64,000 nt of DNA from Nocardia gamkensis NBRC 108242 (GCF_001612985.1 NZ_BDBM01000007.1:1-64000); one strand, 5' to 3'; counted from the first letter of the stretch, positions 33,009-45,405 are shown. Notes: generated by a model from the sequence alone, not told the origin. Made by a program: numbers and translations.

Positions 33009-33423
33009 AACCGCGTCGAGAGGCAGCATACGCGGGGAATCCGGGCCGTGCCTGGACAAGTGCCCAAAGCTGGGCAGTCGGCGATCGGGCACCGTCTACA
33101 CGAGGCGCACTACCGCGCCTGCTAGGGCGATGAGCTGCACTTTCCGGTGCTGGAGAAGCTGCCGCGCCGAACAGTCGAAGCGGCGGCCGCCGCTTCGCTC
33201 CGTTCCAAGGCGAAAGTGATGATCGATCCTGTTTCGTTACCGGCACTCGGCTGCCCGTCCGCCTCGCGACGACGGTATCGAGCTGTCGGTACCGACCGGC
33301 GCGGGAAGGCCGTCGCACACATGACGGCGATGCTGCCCTTGGTGGCGAACGTACTGGTGGTGGCGTGGTGAGATGTGGTCGGCGCGGGCTGCCGACCGTG
33401 CTGCCGTGATTACAATCCGACGC
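33009..33423. other. Gap upstream of the Uma2 gene
   Basis: About 415 bp with no convincing gene; the frames on both strands are short or arginine-rich. It follows the double operator and precedes the rightward Uma2-family gene, whose promoter should lie in its right part. No further repeats are seen. Confidence 0.4.
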
Positions 33424-34047
33424 ATGTCAGCGATCTTCGACTGGGCCCGGCCGGACAACGTGCAGCCGGAGCCGATCACGGTCGACATCTGGCGCGAGCT
33501 TCCCGACGAGTTCTGCCGCTTGGTGGAGGTGGCGAACGGGGACGCGGTTCGATGCGAATCCCCGACCAGGGCGCACCAGAAAGCCGTCCATCGGCTGCTT
33601 GCGATGCTGGAAGCGGCGGCCCGCGAGTATATGGCCGAAGATCCCTCGGCATGTCTGGATGCCAACCACGACTTCGACGTGGTGCTCTGGGAAGCGCCTC
33701 GCGCGACCATTCGGCGTCCCGATGTCGCCCTGTTCGAGTGCGTACCGGCGGACGTGCGACCGGTGCCCGCACGCTATTTGAAGATCGCCGTCGAGGTCAT
33801 CTCGCCCAGTCATGTCAAAACGGACCGGCTCGAGAAAATGGGCGAGTACGCAGCTGCCGGAATCCCGTGGTACTGGCTGGTCAGCGTGTCGGACACCGAG
33901 GTGACCGCCATCGAGACCTATGGTCTCGACCACAGCGTCGGCCACTACCGGCTGGCCCGCGTCCTGAAGCCGCAGACCGCCTTCGCCGTCGACCTGCCGA
34001 TCCGGATTCAGCTCGATTGGGATCAGTTGACCGACCTCGTGCTGTGA
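33424..34047 (+). CDS. Uma2-family (DUF820) putative endonuclease
   Basis: 207 aa, ATG 33424. PD-(D/E)xK fold typical of the Uma2 family: the acidic motifs RRPDVALFEC and IAVEVISPS supply the D and E residues, followed by KMGEYAAAGIPWYWLV, where the lysine of this family usually lies. Uma2 proteins are very abundant in cyanobacteria and some actinobacteria and are thought to be nucleases, possibly derived from transposons, but the biological role is not settled. It has no partner gene and is convergent with ftsX. Confidence 0.85.
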   Translation: MSAIFDWARPDNVQPEPITVDIWRELPDEFCRLVEVANGDAVRCESPTRAHQKAVHRLLAMLEAAAREYMAEDPSACLDANHDFDVVLWEAPRATIRRPDVALFECVPADVRPVPARYLKIAVEVISPSHVKTDRLEKMGEYAAAGIPWYWLVSVSDTEVTAIETYGLDHSVGHYRLARVLKPQTAFAVDLPIRIQLDWDQLTDLVL

Positions 34048-34111
34048 GGTTCGCATACGGGCAGGCCCGGGCTGGTCGAGCCGGTGGCGCGGCGGCCACC
34101 GGCTCCGGGGC

Positions 34112-35017
34112 TCACTCGCGCACGTAGTAGCGCAGCGTCGCGTAGGCCGTGATCGCCGCGAAGACGATGCCGACCGGGGCGATGACCAGCGCGGTCATCG
34201 CGATGTCGTCGCCGGTGATGCGGGGGAAGACCTTGCTGGCGAACAGGTCGCCGAGGGCGCGGTCGATCACCAGCGGGCGGGCGATGAGCAGACCCAGCAC
34301 CGCGAGCACCGAGCCGGCCAGCGCGGCGACCATGGCCTCGAGCAGGAACGGCAACTGGGTGTACCAGCGGGTCGCCCCGACCAACCGCATGATGCCGACC
34401 TCGGTGCGCCGGGTGAACGCGGCGATCTGCACCATGTTGGCGATCAGCATCACCGCGGCCAGCGCTTGCAGCACGGCCAGACCGAAGGCCGCGTTGCGCA
34501 ACCCGTCGAACAGGCTGACCAGCCGGTCCACGATGTCCTTGTCGTTGCGCACCATGCCGACGCCGGGGCGATCGTAGAACTTCTCGTAAATCGTTGGGTA
34601 GAGCTCCGCGTCCTCCATCTTCACCCGCAGTGACGCGGGCAGCGGCGTCTCGCTGACGTATTTGGCCAGCTCGGGCTGGTCCTTGAAGGTCTTCTCCTTG
34701 GCCTCGCGGACGGCCTCCTCGCGATTGAGGAACTGGACCGACTCCACGCCGCCGGTGGCTTTCAGGTCCGCCATCAGCGACCGGCACGGGTCCTGCGAGC
34801 AGTCGGGGTCGTTGGCCGAGACGTCCTCGGTGAGGTACAGCCGCACCTCCAGACGATCCAGGAAGTACTGCTCGGTCTTGTCCGCGATGCGCACCGCGAG
34901 CAGACCGCCGCCGAGCATGGTGAGCGAGACCGCCGTGGTCAGGATCATCGCGATGGTCATCGTGACGTTGCGGCGCAGGCCCGCGAAGACCTCGCCGAAC
35001 AGGAAGCTCGCGCGCAT
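34112..35017 (-). CDS. ftsX: Cell-division protein FtsX
   Basis: 301 aa, ATG 35017. One N-terminal membrane segment (TIAMILTTAVSLTMLGGGLL), a periplasmic domain of about 130 residues with two cysteines close together (DCSQDPC), then three C-terminal membrane segments around the FtsX motif TRRTEVGIMRLVGATRW. FtsX with FtsE forms an ABC-type complex that activates peptidoglycan hydrolases (RipC in mycobacteria) at the division site. Its ATG overlaps the ftsE stop (TAATG). In mycobacteria smpB follows ftsX; here it does not. Confidence 0.97.
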   Translation of the reverse strand: MRASFLFGEVFAGLRRNVTMTIAMILTTAVSLTMLGGGLLAVRIADKTEQYFLDRLEVRLYLTEDVSANDPDCSQDPCRSLMADLKATGGVESVQFLNREEAVREAKEKTFKDQPELAKYVSETPLPASLRVKMEDAELYPTIYEKFYDRPGVGMVRNDKDIVDRLVSLFDGLRNAAFGLAVLQALAAVMLIANMVQIAAFTRRTEVGIMRLVGATRWYTQLPFLLEAMVAALAGSVLAVLGLLIARPLVIDRALGDLFASKVFPRITGDDIAMTALVIAPVGIVFAAITAYATLRYYVRE

Positions 35018-35706
35018 TACCGGCCCACCCCGTACACGCCCGTGGCTTCGTCTCGCACCAAGCGTCCGTGATCGAGTTCCACCACCCGCCTGCGCATCGC
35101 GTCGACGATGTGGTTGTCGTGGGTGGCCATCACCACCGTGGTGCCGACACGGTTGATCCGCTCCAGCAGCATCATGATGTCGGCGCTGGTGTCGGGATCG
35201 AGATTGCCGGTCGGTTCGTCGGCCAGCAGGACAAGCGGCCGGTTCACGAACGCCCGCGCGATCGCGACGCGCTGCTGTTCACCACCGGAGAGTTCGGTCG
35301 GCAGCCGGTCGGCCTTGCCGCCGAGCCCGACCATGTCGAGCACTTCGGGCACGGTGCGGTCGATGAACTGGCGCCGCTTGCCGATCACCTCCAGCGCGAA
35401 CGCGACGTTCTGGTACACCGTCTTCTGCTGCAGCAGCCGGAAGTCCTGGAACACGCACCCGATGCGCTGGCGCAACTTGGGCACCTTGCGGCTGGGTAAC
35501 CGGTCGACCCGGAAATCGGCGACTCTGATCTCGCCCGCCGTCGGCGCATCCTCCTTCAGCAGCAATCGCATGAAGGTCGATTTGCCCGAGCCGGACGGTC
35601 CGATGATGAAGACGAACTCGCCCTTGCCCACATCGACGGTGATGTCGTCCAGCGCGGGTCGCGTCGAGGTCTTGTACGACTTGGTCACGTTCCGCATGGT
35701 GATCAC
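35017..35706 (-). CDS. ftsE: Cell-division ATP-binding protein FtsE
   Basis: 229 aa from GTG 35706, which matches the usual FtsE start ([11 protein letters not shown]) and the length of the mycobacterial protein; upstream in-frame starts would add an unlikely tail. Walker [10 protein letters not shown] at about residue 35, signature LSGGEQQR at about 137, Walker [13 protein letters not shown] at about 160. It supplies ATP hydrolysis to FtsX. The stop overlaps the ftsX start, so the two are coupled. Confidence 0.97.
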   Translation of the reverse strand: MITMRNVTKSYKTSTRPALDDITVDVGKGEFVFIIGPSGSGKSTFMRLLLKEDAPTAGEIRVADFRVDRLPSRKVPKLRQRIGCVFQDFRLLQQKTVYQNVAFALEVIGKRRQFIDRTVPEVLDMVGLGGKADRLPTELSGGEQQRVAIARAFVNRPLVLLADEPTGNLDPDTSADIMMLLERINRVGTTVVMATHDNHIVDAMRRRVVELDHGRLVRDEATGVYGVGR

Positions 35707-35790
35707 GGGGAGCCAGTGTAACCAGCAACCGGTCTCGGCCTGCGTCGTCAACCATGGGTGACAGCGTGGCGGCGGGCCGTCGCGCTCGGC

Positions 35791-35946
35791 TCAGCGGCCC
35801 GGCGGTTCCGTGATCACCGCTGCTGGAACAGCGTTGACCAAGGTGGCCGGAGGGGTGGTGGTTTCGTCGGGTTTGACGAAGACGTACAGCACGAACGTGG
35901 CGACCCAGGTTGCCATCAGGATCGCCGTGGATCTACGTGGTCTCAC
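35791..35946 (-). CDS. Small single-pass membrane protein after the mechanosensitive channel gene
   Basis: 51 aa from GTG 35946, with GAGGGA five bases upstream; the start lies inside the last 14 bp of the channel gene, so they are coupled. One hydrophobic helix (STAILMATWVATFVLYVFV), then a threonine/proline-rich tail that ends EPPGR. Too small to assign to a family. It stands between the channel gene and ftsE and belongs to the same leftward transcript. Confidence 0.65.
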   Translation of the reverse strand: MRPRRSTAILMATWVATFVLYVFVKPDETTTPPATLVNAVPAAVITEPPGR

Positions 35947-36793
35947 TGATTCCCTCCCGGCGCAGCGCCGCGGCGACTCGCACCCGCAGCTCGCGTCCGA
36001 CTTCGAACTGTTTGCCCGGCAACGTCCGGGCAACCATTCGGATGTTCATCTGGTCGACGGTGAGGTCTTCCACACCCATGACGGTGGGCTCGTCGAGCAG
36101 CAACGGCTTCAGACGAGCGTCTTCGTACGCCTTTGTACCGACCTCGTGCAGGATCTCGTTGACCCTGGTGATGTCAGCGCTCGCGGCCACCGGCACGTCG
36201 ATCGCGGCGCGTGCCCAGTCCTTCGACAGGTTCGTGACCTTCACGATCTGGCCGTTGGGCACCGTGATCACTTCACCGTCGGCGTTGCGCAACGTGGTGA
36301 TCCGCAGCGTGACGTCCTCGACCGTACCTTCCGCCTGCTCCGCGGCTCCAGTCACCGCGATGCGGACCACATCGCCGAACCCGTACTGCCGCTCGGTGAT
36401 CAGGAAGAATCCGGCGAGGATGTCCTGCACGATGCGCTGCGCGCCGAAACCGAGCGCGGCGCCGAGCACCGCGGCGGGCGCGACCAATCCGGTGACGGCG
36501 AAGCCGAGCCGCCGCAGCACCTCCATGGTGATCAGCACGTAGACGATGGTCAGCACCACCCAGGTGATCACCTGGGCCAGCGCGTGCCGATGCTTGGCCG
36601 CCTCGGTGCGCACCAGGGCGTCGCTGCTGTGGAATCCGGCGTCGATCCGGCGGGTGACCCGGTCCCTCAGGTAGGTGGCGAACCGGCTGAACAGGATGGC
36701 ACCGAGGATGAGCAGCACGATCTCCAGGCCCGCGCCGCGTAGCCACGTGGTGAAACCGGTGGAAGCGATCGCCTGGATGCCCGCGACATTCAT
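35933..36793 (-). CDS. Small-conductance mechanosensitive channel (MscS family)
   Basis: 286 aa, ATG 36793. Three membrane segments: near residues 20-40 (LEIVLLILGAILFSRFAT), 72-95 and the pore-lining helix near 100-130 (GLVAPAAVLGAALGFGAQRIVQDILAGFF) with the Gly/Ala pattern of MscS TM3. The beta-domain has the conserved YGFGDVVRI and TTLRNADGEVITVPNGQI. Such channels release solutes on hypoosmotic shock. It follows prfB directly, its ATG one base after the prfB stop, and precedes ftsE. Confidence 0.93.
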   Translation of the reverse strand: MNVAGIQAIASTGFTTWLRGAGLEIVLLILGAILFSRFATYLRDRVTRRIDAGFHSSDALVRTEAAKHRHALAQVITWVVLTIVYVLITMEVLRRLGFAVTGLVAPAAVLGAALGFGAQRIVQDILAGFFLITERQYGFGDVVRIAVTGAAEQAEGTVEDVTLRITTLRNADGEVITVPNGQIVKVTNLSKDWARAAIDVPVAASADITRVNEILHEVGTKAYEDARLKPLLLDEPTVMGVEDLTVDQMNIRMVARTLPGKQFEVGRELRVRVAAALRREGISETT

Positions 36794-37909
36794 CTAGCTC
36801 GCCTGCTCTCGCATTCGCCAGCGGATACCCGACTCGATGAACCCGTCGATGTCGCCGTCGAGCACCGCCGACGGATTGTTGACCTCGTAGTTCGTCCGCA
36901 GGTCCTTGACCATCTGGTAGGGGTGCAGCACGTAGGAGCGCATCTGATTGCCCCAGGACGCACCCTCGTTGGTCTTCAGCGCGTCCATCTCGGCGCGCTC
37001 TTCCTGCCGCTTGCGCTCCAGGAGCTTGGCCTGCAGCACGCGCATGGCCGAGATCTTGTTCTGCAGCTGCGATTTCTCGTTCTGGCAGGTGACCACGATG
37101 CCGGTGGGCAGGTGGGTGATGCGGACCGCGGAGTCGGTGGTGTTGACGCTCTGGCCACCCGGGCCCGACGAGCGGTACACGTCGACGCGGATCTCCGTCT
37201 CCGGCACCTCGATGTGGTCGGTGGTCTCGACCACGGGTAGCACCTCGACCTCGGCGAAGGAGGTCTGGCGGCGGCCCTGGTTGTCGAACGGGCTGATCCG
37301 AACCAGCCGGTGGGTGCCCATCTCCACCGACAGCGTGCCGTAGGCATAGGGCGTCTTCACCGCGAAGGTGGCGCTCTTGATGCCCGCTTCCTCGGCGTAG
37401 GAGGTGTCGTAGACCTCGACCCCGTACTTGTGCCGGTCGGCCCAGCGGATGTACATGCGCATCAGCATCTCGGCCCAGTCGGCGGCATCCACGCCACCGG
37501 CGCCGGAGCGGATGTTCACCAGAGCGTCGCGCTTGTCGTACTCGCCCGACAGCAGCGTGCGGACCTCCATCGCCTCGACGTCACTGTGCAGCGCGACCCG
37601 CTCGGCGTCGGCCTCGGCGAGCGCGCTGGTCCTGGCCTCGCCCTCTTCCTCCTCGGCCAGTTCGTAGAGCACCGGCAGATCGTCGAGCCGCTGACGCAGC
37701 TCCTCCACCCGGCGCAGTTCGCCCTGGGCGTGCGACAGCTCACTGGTGACCTGCTGGGCGTGGTCCTGGTCATTCCACAGGTCGGGGTCGGCGGCCTGAT
37801 GCTCGAGCTCGTCGATACGACGGCGTAGCTCGTCGATGTCGAGGACCGATTCGACCGTCTTCAGGGTGGCGTCGAGTTCGGCGAGATCAGCGGAAACGTC
37901 AGGATGCAC
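36794..37909 (-). CDS. prfB: Peptide chain release factor 2
   Basis: 371 aa from GTG 37909 ([19 protein letters not shown]). The tripeptide SPF that reads UGA/UAA is present ([10 protein letters not shown]), and the catalytic GGQ lies in [16 protein letters not shown] near residue 250. The length fits RF2. There is no internal programmed frameshift stop of the E. coli kind, as in other actinobacteria. It begins the leftward operon prfB-mscS-small protein-ftsE-ftsX, the usual order in mycolata. Confidence 0.97.
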   Translation of the reverse strand: MHPDVSADLAELDATLKTVESVLDIDELRRRIDELEHQAADPDLWNDQDHAQQVTSELSHAQGELRRVEELRQRLDDLPVLYELAEEEEGEARTSALAEADAERVALHSDVEAMEVRTLLSGEYDKRDALVNIRSGAGGVDAADWAEMLMRMYIRWADRHKYGVEVYDTSYAEEAGIKSATFAVKTPYAYGTLSVEMGTHRLVRISPFDNQGRRQTSFAEVEVLPVVETTDHIEVPETEIRVDVYRSSGPGGQSVNTTDSAVRITHLPTGIVVTCQNEKSQLQNKISAMRVLQAKLLERKRQEERAEMDALKTNEGASWGNQMRSYVLHPYQMVKDLRTNYEVNNPSAVLDGDIDGFIESGIRWRMREQAS

Positions 37910-38286
37910 GATGGTCAAGCCTAGCTGCCCCTCTGTGGCGGCAGCACACGAGTGCGCGCGGATGACCGGGGACGGCGTCGCCGGGGGTGGGTGCCGTCGT
38001 GCGCGGGCCGGCCGGTCGGGTGGCCGGGACGTCACACGCACGTTCCCGGCTCCCCGCCGGACGGGTGCGCTGTGACGGACGCCTCATGGGTTTCCACCCT
38101 AAACGGCGACCGCGCTTGGCGCAGTTGGTGATTGGAATTCGTGGGGTCGATGACCGTTCTGTCGCGCGGTGAGATGCCGTCGCAGCCGATCGTTCGTCTT
38201 GCCGGACCGCCGGACCGGGCCCGGGCGGGCGGTGTGTCGAACTCCACTGATTCCGCCTGTGGGTGACCGCCCGCGATACCGACCGC

Positions 38287-39147
38287 TCAGCCCGAGACCG
38301 CGTGCAGTCCGCCGGGACGGCGTCCGTTGAGCGCGTCGAGGGCGGCGGCGGTGGCGTCGTCGGCGGGCAGGTAGACGGTCACCCGCTGGTCGTCGTCGGC
38401 TGAGAGCTCGAGGGATTCGTAGGCCAGGCGCAGCGAACCGGCCTCGGGATGGGCGAGACGGGTGATGCCGGTGGCGGCGGCCAGGCTCGGCACCGTCTCG
38501 ACCCGGTCGGCGAACGCCGCGCCCACGGTGACGGTGAGTTCGTCGGCGAGGGCGGCGATATGCGGGTCGGCTCGGAACGGTCCCTGTTTCAACGTGGCGA
38601 CCGTCGCGTCGGCGATGTGCTCCCAGTCCGGGTAGAGGTTCCGGGCGCCGGGCAGGCAGAAGACGAAACGCGCCAGGTTGGGCGGGGTGTGCGGGCCGTC
38701 GAACAGTCCGGTCGGCGCCATCAGCCGGTGGTAACCGCCGGTGTAGGCGAGCACTTCGGTGAGGCGGTTGACCACGACGGCGGGCGCGGGTTCGAGCCGA
38801 TCCAGGATCGCGCGCACCGTCGGCCGCACCTCGCGCAGCGGCTGCGCGTCGCCCATGCAGGTGAACCCGCTGTCCACCGACTTGCTCAATCGGTGCAGGT
38901 GGATCCGCTCGGCGGGGCTCAACCGCAACGCGTCCGCGAGCGCGGACAGCACCGAGGGCGAGGGATGCCGGTCACGCCCCTGTTCGAGGCGCGTGACGTA
39001 CTCCACGCTGACCCCGGCCGAGGTGGCCAGCTCGGCGCGCCGCAAGCCCGGGGTGCGCCGCCGCGGGCCGGTGGGCAGGCCGACCTGCGCGGGTGTCACC
39101 GCTTCACGGCGGCTGCGCAGGAAGAGCCCGAGTTCGTTGTCGCTCAC
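38287..39147 (-). CDS. XRE-family regulator with MmyB-like sensor domain
   Basis: 286 aa, ATG 39147. N-terminal helix-turn-helix after TPGLRRAELATSAGVSVEYVTRLEQGRD (residues about 33-60). The C-terminal 180 residues match the MmyB-like ligand-binding domain found in many actinobacterial regulators; WEHIADATVATLKQGPFRADP and LAHPEAGSLRLAYESLELSADD are typical blocks. The gene is divergent from the FMN-reductase gene with about 140 bp between starts, the standard pairing in which the regulator controls an adjacent oxidoreductase. Confidence 0.9.
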   Translation of the reverse strand: MSDNELGLFLRSRREAVTPAQVGLPTGPRRRTPGLRRAELATSAGVSVEYVTRLEQGRDRHPSPSVLSALADALRLSPAERIHLHRLSKSVDSGFTCMGDAQPLREVRPTVRAILDRLEPAPAVVVNRLTEVLAYTGGYHRLMAPTGLFDGPHTPPNLARFVFCLPGARNLYPDWEHIADATVATLKQGPFRADPHIAALADELTVTVGAAFADRVETVPSLAAATGITRLAHPEAGSLRLAYESLELSADDDQRVTVYLPADDATAAALDALNGRRPGGLHAVSG

Positions 39148-39289
39148 CTCTCGAAGCTAACAAGGCGCGCCGCCCGGAGGGTGTCCCTGTCACTACCACT
39201 CTTACGGCGGTCTCCCTGCTCCGCGCGCCGGGCAGCAGATTGAGTGGGCGGCCCGAGCCGGGCCGCTTCGTGATCCGAGGAGGAACAGC

Positions 39290-39886
39290 ATGTCCAACGC
39301 TCCCTTGAAGCTCGCGGTGATCATCGGCAGCGTCCGGGAAGGCCGCTTCGGGCCCGTGGTGGCCACATGGTTCAGCGAGCAGGCGCGGCGGCACGGTGGG
39401 TTCGAGGCGGACGTCATCGACTTGGCGGAGGCGCACATTCCCCTGGAGTTGCCCGCGGTGCCTCCGGCGATGGACCCGAACCCGCAGCGGCCCGAAGGCA
39501 TGACCGACCTCACGCGCAGGCTCGCGGCGGCCGACGCCTTCGTCATCGTCACGCCCGACTACAACCGCAGCATCCCCGCCTCCCTCAAGGCCGTCATCGA
39601 TTGGCACTTCACCCAGTGGGACGCGAAGGCGATCGGCTTCGTCGGCTACAGCGGAGCCTCCGGCGGCCTGCTCGCCATCGAGCACCTGCGGCAGATCTTC
39701 AACGAACTCAACGCGCACACCGTCCGTCACTACGTGTCCTTCCCGCGCTACTACCTGCTGTTCGACGACGAGGGACGGTTGCGGGAGCCGGAAGAGCCCG
39801 CGGCCGTCGCGACGGCGATGCTCGACCAGCTGCACTGGTGGGCGAGCGCGTTGGCCGCGGCACGGTCGCTGGAACCGGTGGGGTGA
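39290..39886 (+). CDS. NADPH-dependent FMN reductase-family protein
   Basis: 198 aa, ATG 39290, preceded by GAGGAGGAA. Flavodoxin-like fold: [10 protein letters not shown] at the N-terminus binds the FMN phosphate, and [18 protein letters not shown] contains the second flavin-binding loop. Proteins like this reduce quinones, azo dyes or nitro compounds with NAD(P)H. The divergent MmyB-type regulator suggests induction by a small electrophile or quinone. Nothing seems to be missing in the sequence. Confidence 0.9.
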   Translation: MSNAPLKLAVIIGSVREGRFGPVVATWFSEQARRHGGFEADVIDLAEAHIPLELPAVPPAMDPNPQRPEGMTDLTRRLAAADAFVIVTPDYNRSIPASLKAVIDWHFTQWDAKAIGFVGYSGASGGLLAIEHLRQIFNELNAHTVRHYVSFPRYYLLFDDEGRLREPEEPAAVATAMLDQLHWWASALAAARSLEPVG

Positions 39887-39935
39887 GCGCCGGACGGGAA
39901 CGGCGGCAGCCGGGCGTACCGATAGGGTGCGGAGC

Positions 39936-40721
39936 GTGGCTGTGTACTCCTCCGATCTCGAACTCGCCCTGCGGCTGGCCGACGCCGCCGACGCGATCAC
40001 CCGGGCTCGCTTCGGTGCGCTGGACCTGAAGGTCGACGCGAAGCCGGATCTGACGCCGGTGTCGGACGCCGATCTGGCCGTGGAGCAGGCGATCCGGCAG
40101 GTGTTGTCCGAGCAGCGACCGGACGACGCGGTGCTCGGCGAGGAGTTCGGCGGCGACGCCGAATTCCGCGGAAGGCAATGGGTGATCGACCCGATCGACG
40201 GCACGAAGAACTTCGTGCGCGGGGTGCCCGTCTGGGCGACGCTGATCGCGCTGCTGGTGGACGGCGAACCGGTTGTCGGCGTGGTGAGCGCGCCGTCTCT
40301 GGTACGGCGCTGGTGGGCGGCCGCGGGATCGGGCGCGTGGTCGAGCTTCGACGGGCAGGCGGCCGAGCCGATCTCGGTCTCCGCCGTCGGCGAGCTGGGT
40401 TCGGCGAGCCTGGCGTTCTCCAGCCTGTCCGGCTGGCGCGAGCGCGGCCTGCGCGAACAGTTCATCACCCTGACCGACGACGTGTGGCGCGTGCGCGGCT
40501 ACGGCGATTTCCTCAGCTACTGCCTGCTCGCCGAAGGCGCCGTCGACATCGCCACCGAACCGGAGGTCTCGCTGTGGGACCTGGCCGCCCTGGACATCCT
40601 CGTCCGCGAAGCGGGCGGGCGCTTCTCCGCGCTGGACGGCGAACCCGGTCCGCACGGTGGCGACGCGATCGCCACCAACGGCCTGCTGCACGAGAAGGTC
40701 CTCGACCGCCTGCGCGGCTGA
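39936..40721 (+). CDS. hisN: Histidinol-phosphatase (inositol monophosphatase family)
   Basis: 261 aa from GTG 39936. Magnesium-dependent phosphatase motifs: LGEEFG near residue 69, [14 protein letters not shown] near 88 and [17 protein letters not shown] near 215. The short, acidic form with [12 protein letters not shown] is the HisN type that removes phosphate from histidinol phosphate in actinobacteria, rather than a general inositol phosphatase. No other his genes are nearby. It is 50 bp after the FMN reductase gene and may share its transcript. Confidence 0.88.
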   Translation: MAVYSSDLELALRLADAADAITRARFGALDLKVDAKPDLTPVSDADLAVEQAIRQVLSEQRPDDAVLGEEFGGDAEFRGRQWVIDPIDGTKNFVRGVPVWATLIALLVDGEPVVGVVSAPSLVRRWWAAAGSGAWSSFDGQAAEPISVSAVGELGSASLAFSSLSGWRERGLREQFITLTDDVWRVRGYGDFLSYCLLAEGAVDIATEPEVSLWDLAALDILVREAGGRFSALDGEPGPHGGDAIATNGLLHEKVLDRLRG

Positions 40722-40839
40722 GTTGTTCAGCCGTCGCTCGGCATCGCCGGGTGGCCGCCACCATGGATGCCACTTCGACCACGGCTTCCCCTCGGATGTG
40801 GAGAACGCGGCGACCTCCGCATGCCGGAAGTCTCTCGAG

Positions 40840-41811
40840 CTATCCGGCCCGCGCCGGGTTCGCCGGGGTGAGATCGATCCCCGGCGGTGGGCGCAGGCGG
40901 CGCAGGGTGCCGTCCATGCTCGTGACGTAGAGCGCCCACGCATTCCCGTCCCGGTCGATGCGCACCGACGTGGCGCCGTCCGGCGGATTGCGCAACGGGC
41001 CTGGCTTGATCAGGCCCGTGATGATCGCGCAGGTGGCGCCGGTCGTCGTATCCACCCGGTAGACGGCGCCGAGTATGTGATCGGCGACGAACAGCGCGCC
41101 CGCCCGGGTGGCCTCCATATCGTCGGGCAGCGCGACCAGGTCCGGGATGCCGGAGACGACGGTGGGATGCGCCGGATCGTCGAGCCGCACGCGCAGGATC
41201 TGCAGTGTCATGGTGTCGACGAAGACCGATTCGCCGTCGGCGGCCAGCGCGAGGCCGTTGGACGGCGGCAGCGCCGACCAATCCCGCTCGTACTCGTTCG
41301 TCTCGGGCCAGTAGCGGGAGATGCCGCTCGGACCGCTCAGGCCGATGGTGGTGAACAGCAGGCTGCCATCCGGCAGCAGCAACAGGCCGTTCGGCCCGTT
41401 CAGCCCGGTCAGCAGGACGTGCACCGCGCCGGTCTCGATGTCGTAGCGCTGGAGCGTGCCCGGCGGTTCGCTGAGGCCGTCCCCGGTGAGGAAGTAGACG
41501 TAACGCCCGGCAACGCGCACCCCCGCCGGGCGGTGCAGATCGGTGACCAGCTTCGTCATTCGCCCGGCGCCGTCGACGTGCGCCAGGTAACCGTCCATCA
41601 GACCGGTGACGTAGAAACCGCCGCGTCCGTCGGAATCGAGATTCTCCAGATTGCCGACTCCTTCGACGACGGTCGTGGTCTCCCAGCCGTCCGAGCACAT
41701 GGCGGGAAATGTCTCCGCCTGTGCTGCCGGCATCGCCGTGGTGAGCCCGGCGACCACGGCGACGGCGCTCAGTACCGCGGCGCGCACCCGGATCCCTGTC
41801 CCTTTTGCCAT
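40840..41811 (-). CDS. Secreted SMP-30/gluconolactonase-like protein
   Basis: 323 aa from ATG 41811 (an ATG at 41823 is near). A signal peptide covers residues 1-32 (RVRAAVLSAVAVVAGLTTAM, cleavage after AQA). The rest forms repeated NG-L-PDGS/DMEA blades of a six-bladed beta-propeller (LNGPNGLLLLPDGSLLFTT and LPDDMEATRAGALFVADHIL). The family contains calcium-dependent lactonases and strictosidine synthase-like proteins; the substrate is unknown. It is convergent with hisN and divergent from recQ. Confidence 0.85.
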   Translation of the reverse strand: MAKGTGIRVRAAVLSAVAVVAGLTTAMPAAQAETFPAMCSDGWETTTVVEGVGNLENLDSDGRGGFYVTGLMDGYLAHVDGAGRMTKLVTDLHRPAGVRVAGRYVYFLTGDGLSEPPGTLQRYDIETGAVHVLLTGLNGPNGLLLLPDGSLLFTTIGLSGPSGISRYWPETNEYERDWSALPPSNGLALAADGESVFVDTMTLQILRVRLDDPAHPTVVSGIPDLVALPDDMEATRAGALFVADHILGAVYRVDTTTGATCAIITGLIKPGPLRNPPDGATSVRIDRDGNAWALYVTSMDGTLRRLRPPPGIDLTPANPARAG

Positions 41812-41999
41812 GAGCGACAACATAACAGCGCCGAACCGAGCGGGAAGCCTCGAGATTTCCGCCGGATCGGAGAAAACCCGAGGTCGGTGCGCCGCGGCGG
41901 AAGCTCCCGGATCCGGGTTGTCCACATGTGCACAACTCGGGTGCCCACCAGGGTGAACGCCGAACCGTGCCGGTACCGCCCCGCCCTGGCGCTCGTAGG

Positions 42000-43883
<1,884 letters not shown>

Positions 43884-43959
43884 GCCGCTACCGTCACGCG
43901 GGTCACCGAGGGGTGAGGATGGCGACCGGACGAGGCCGTCGAAGACTGTGGAGGACAGC

Positions 43960-45039
43960 GTGAGTCGGAGCGAGACGATCGGGCGCCGGGAGTTCCTGGC
44001 CGGTGCGGCCACTCTCGCGGCCGGGGCCACGTTGGTCGGCCGCACTCCGGCACGCGCGGTACCCGTCGCGGAGGGGGTCACCAAGTTTCCCTTCCCGGCC
44101 GAGCGCCGGGTGCGGGTGCTGGTGACCGGCGACGCGGGCACCGGTACCCGCACCCAGTGGGCGGTCGCCGACGCCATGCGCGCGCTGCACGGTCGCGAAC
44201 CCGTCTCGCTGGCACTCGGGCTCGGCGACAACATCTACGAACACGGGCCCGACGGCGCCGCCGACCAACAGTTCGCCGACAAGTTCGAAAATCCCAACAC
44301 CGGTTTGGATTTCCCTTGGCTGATGGTGTTGGGCAACCACGACAACAGCTCGGTGCTCGGTGGTGACGGCGGGTGGCTGCTGCGCGGCAACGCCGAGGTG
44401 GAATACCACGCCGGCTCCAGGCGCTGGTGGATGCCGAGCCGCTACTACTCGGTGCGCATTCCCGAGGAGAACCCCGTCGTCGAATTCTTCGTCCTCGACG
44501 TCAACCCGCTCGCCGCCTACCTGCCGCCGGTCTTCACACCCTATTGGGCGGTCGACGGACAGTTCATGAACGAGCAGCGCGACTGGCTCGATCGCGCTCT
44601 CACAGAATCGCCCGCCACGTGGAAAATCGCCTGCACCCACCACCCGTATCTGAACAACGGCCCGCACGGGGACGCGGGCCGCTACGAGGGCTTGTCGCTG
44701 GAGCCGATCAACGGCGTGCCCGTGAAGCGGTTCATCGAAGACCATGTGATCGGCCGCTGCCAGTTCATCCTGTCCGGGCACGACCACTCGCTCCAGGTGC
44801 TCGAACCCACGGCGGCAACGAAGGGAACCAGGCAGATCGTGTCCGGCGCGGCCGCCAAGACGGTCGGGGCCGAGCCGCGGCTCACCGCGAGCGCGGGCCA
44901 CAGTGCGCTGTACGAGAACTATCACGAGCTGGGCTTCATGGTGCTCGAGCTCACCGAGGACGGAGTCGAACTGGGCGTCCACACCGTCGACCTGACGACC
45001 GGCGCGTCCGCCGAGGCGTTCCGGCGGCGCCTGGCCTGA
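43960..45039 (+). CDS. Tat-exported metallophosphoesterase
   Basis: 359 aa from GTG 43960, with GGAGG five bases upstream. The N-terminus has the twin-arginine signal GRREFLAGAATLAAGATLVG. The calcineurin-like phosphoesterase residues are in order: GDAG, LGLGDNIYEHG, VLGNHDN, THHPYLNN and SGHDHSLQ. The family includes purple acid phosphatase-like enzymes and phospholipid- or nucleotide-hydrolysing phosphatases of the envelope. It lies between recQ and smpB on the same strand, but about 76 bp after recQ. Confidence 0.92.
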   Translation: MSRSETIGRREFLAGAATLAAGATLVGRTPARAVPVAEGVTKFPFPAERRVRVLVTGDAGTGTRTQWAVADAMRALHGREPVSLALGLGDNIYEHGPDGAADQQFADKFENPNTGLDFPWLMVLGNHDNSSVLGGDGGWLLRGNAEVEYHAGSRRWWMPSRYYSVRIPEENPVVEFFVLDVNPLAAYLPPVFTPYWAVDGQFMNEQRDWLDRALTESPATWKIACTHHPYLNNGPHGDAGRYEGLSLEPINGVPVKRFIEDHVIGRCQFILSGHDHSLQVLEPTAATKGTRQIVSGAAAKTVGAEPRLTASAGHSALYENYHELGFMVLELTEDGVELGVHTVDLTTGASAEAFRRRLA

Positions 45040-45106
45040 GTTCCAACTGGGTTGCGCCGCGCGGGAATTGCGGCGGGTCGCCGTCGTGGGGGCTACCGTT
45101 CTGGCT

Positions 45107-45349
45107 ATGGCACCGGGTGAGGGTTCCAGTGACGCGGGCGACGACATTTCTACCGGCTCGATGGGCGGTGAGACTCCGGACGCGCCGCCGTACGTCCGCA
45201 GCAGAACCGATCCAGCCGTGGAGAACGTATGGCTGCGGCGCAGGCCACCGCCACCGCGCCCCGGCCTGCCGCGAATGTCGACGGTGGCGCTGCTCGCCGC
45301 GTTCCTCGCCGTCCTCACGCTCTACGTGGCGCTGCATCAGGGTGGCTAG
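45107..45349 (+). CDS. Small single-pass membrane protein upstream of smpB
   Basis: 80 aa, ATG 45107. The first 50 residues are polar and probably cytoplasmic; a basic, proline-rich stretch ([15 protein letters not shown]) precedes one hydrophobic helix near the C-terminus ([19 protein letters not shown]). No known family. It is 67 bp after the phosphatase and 56 bp before smpB, so all three may be one transcript. Confidence 0.6.
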   Translation: MAPGEGSSDAGDDISTGSMGGETPDAPPYVRSRTDPAVENVWLRRRPPPPRPGLPRMSTVALLAAFLAVLTLYVALHQGG

Positions 45350-45405
45350 GGCCTACGCGACCTGCGGGAATAAACCGGTTGCCGGGTCACTTAGAGTGGA
45401 CCGTT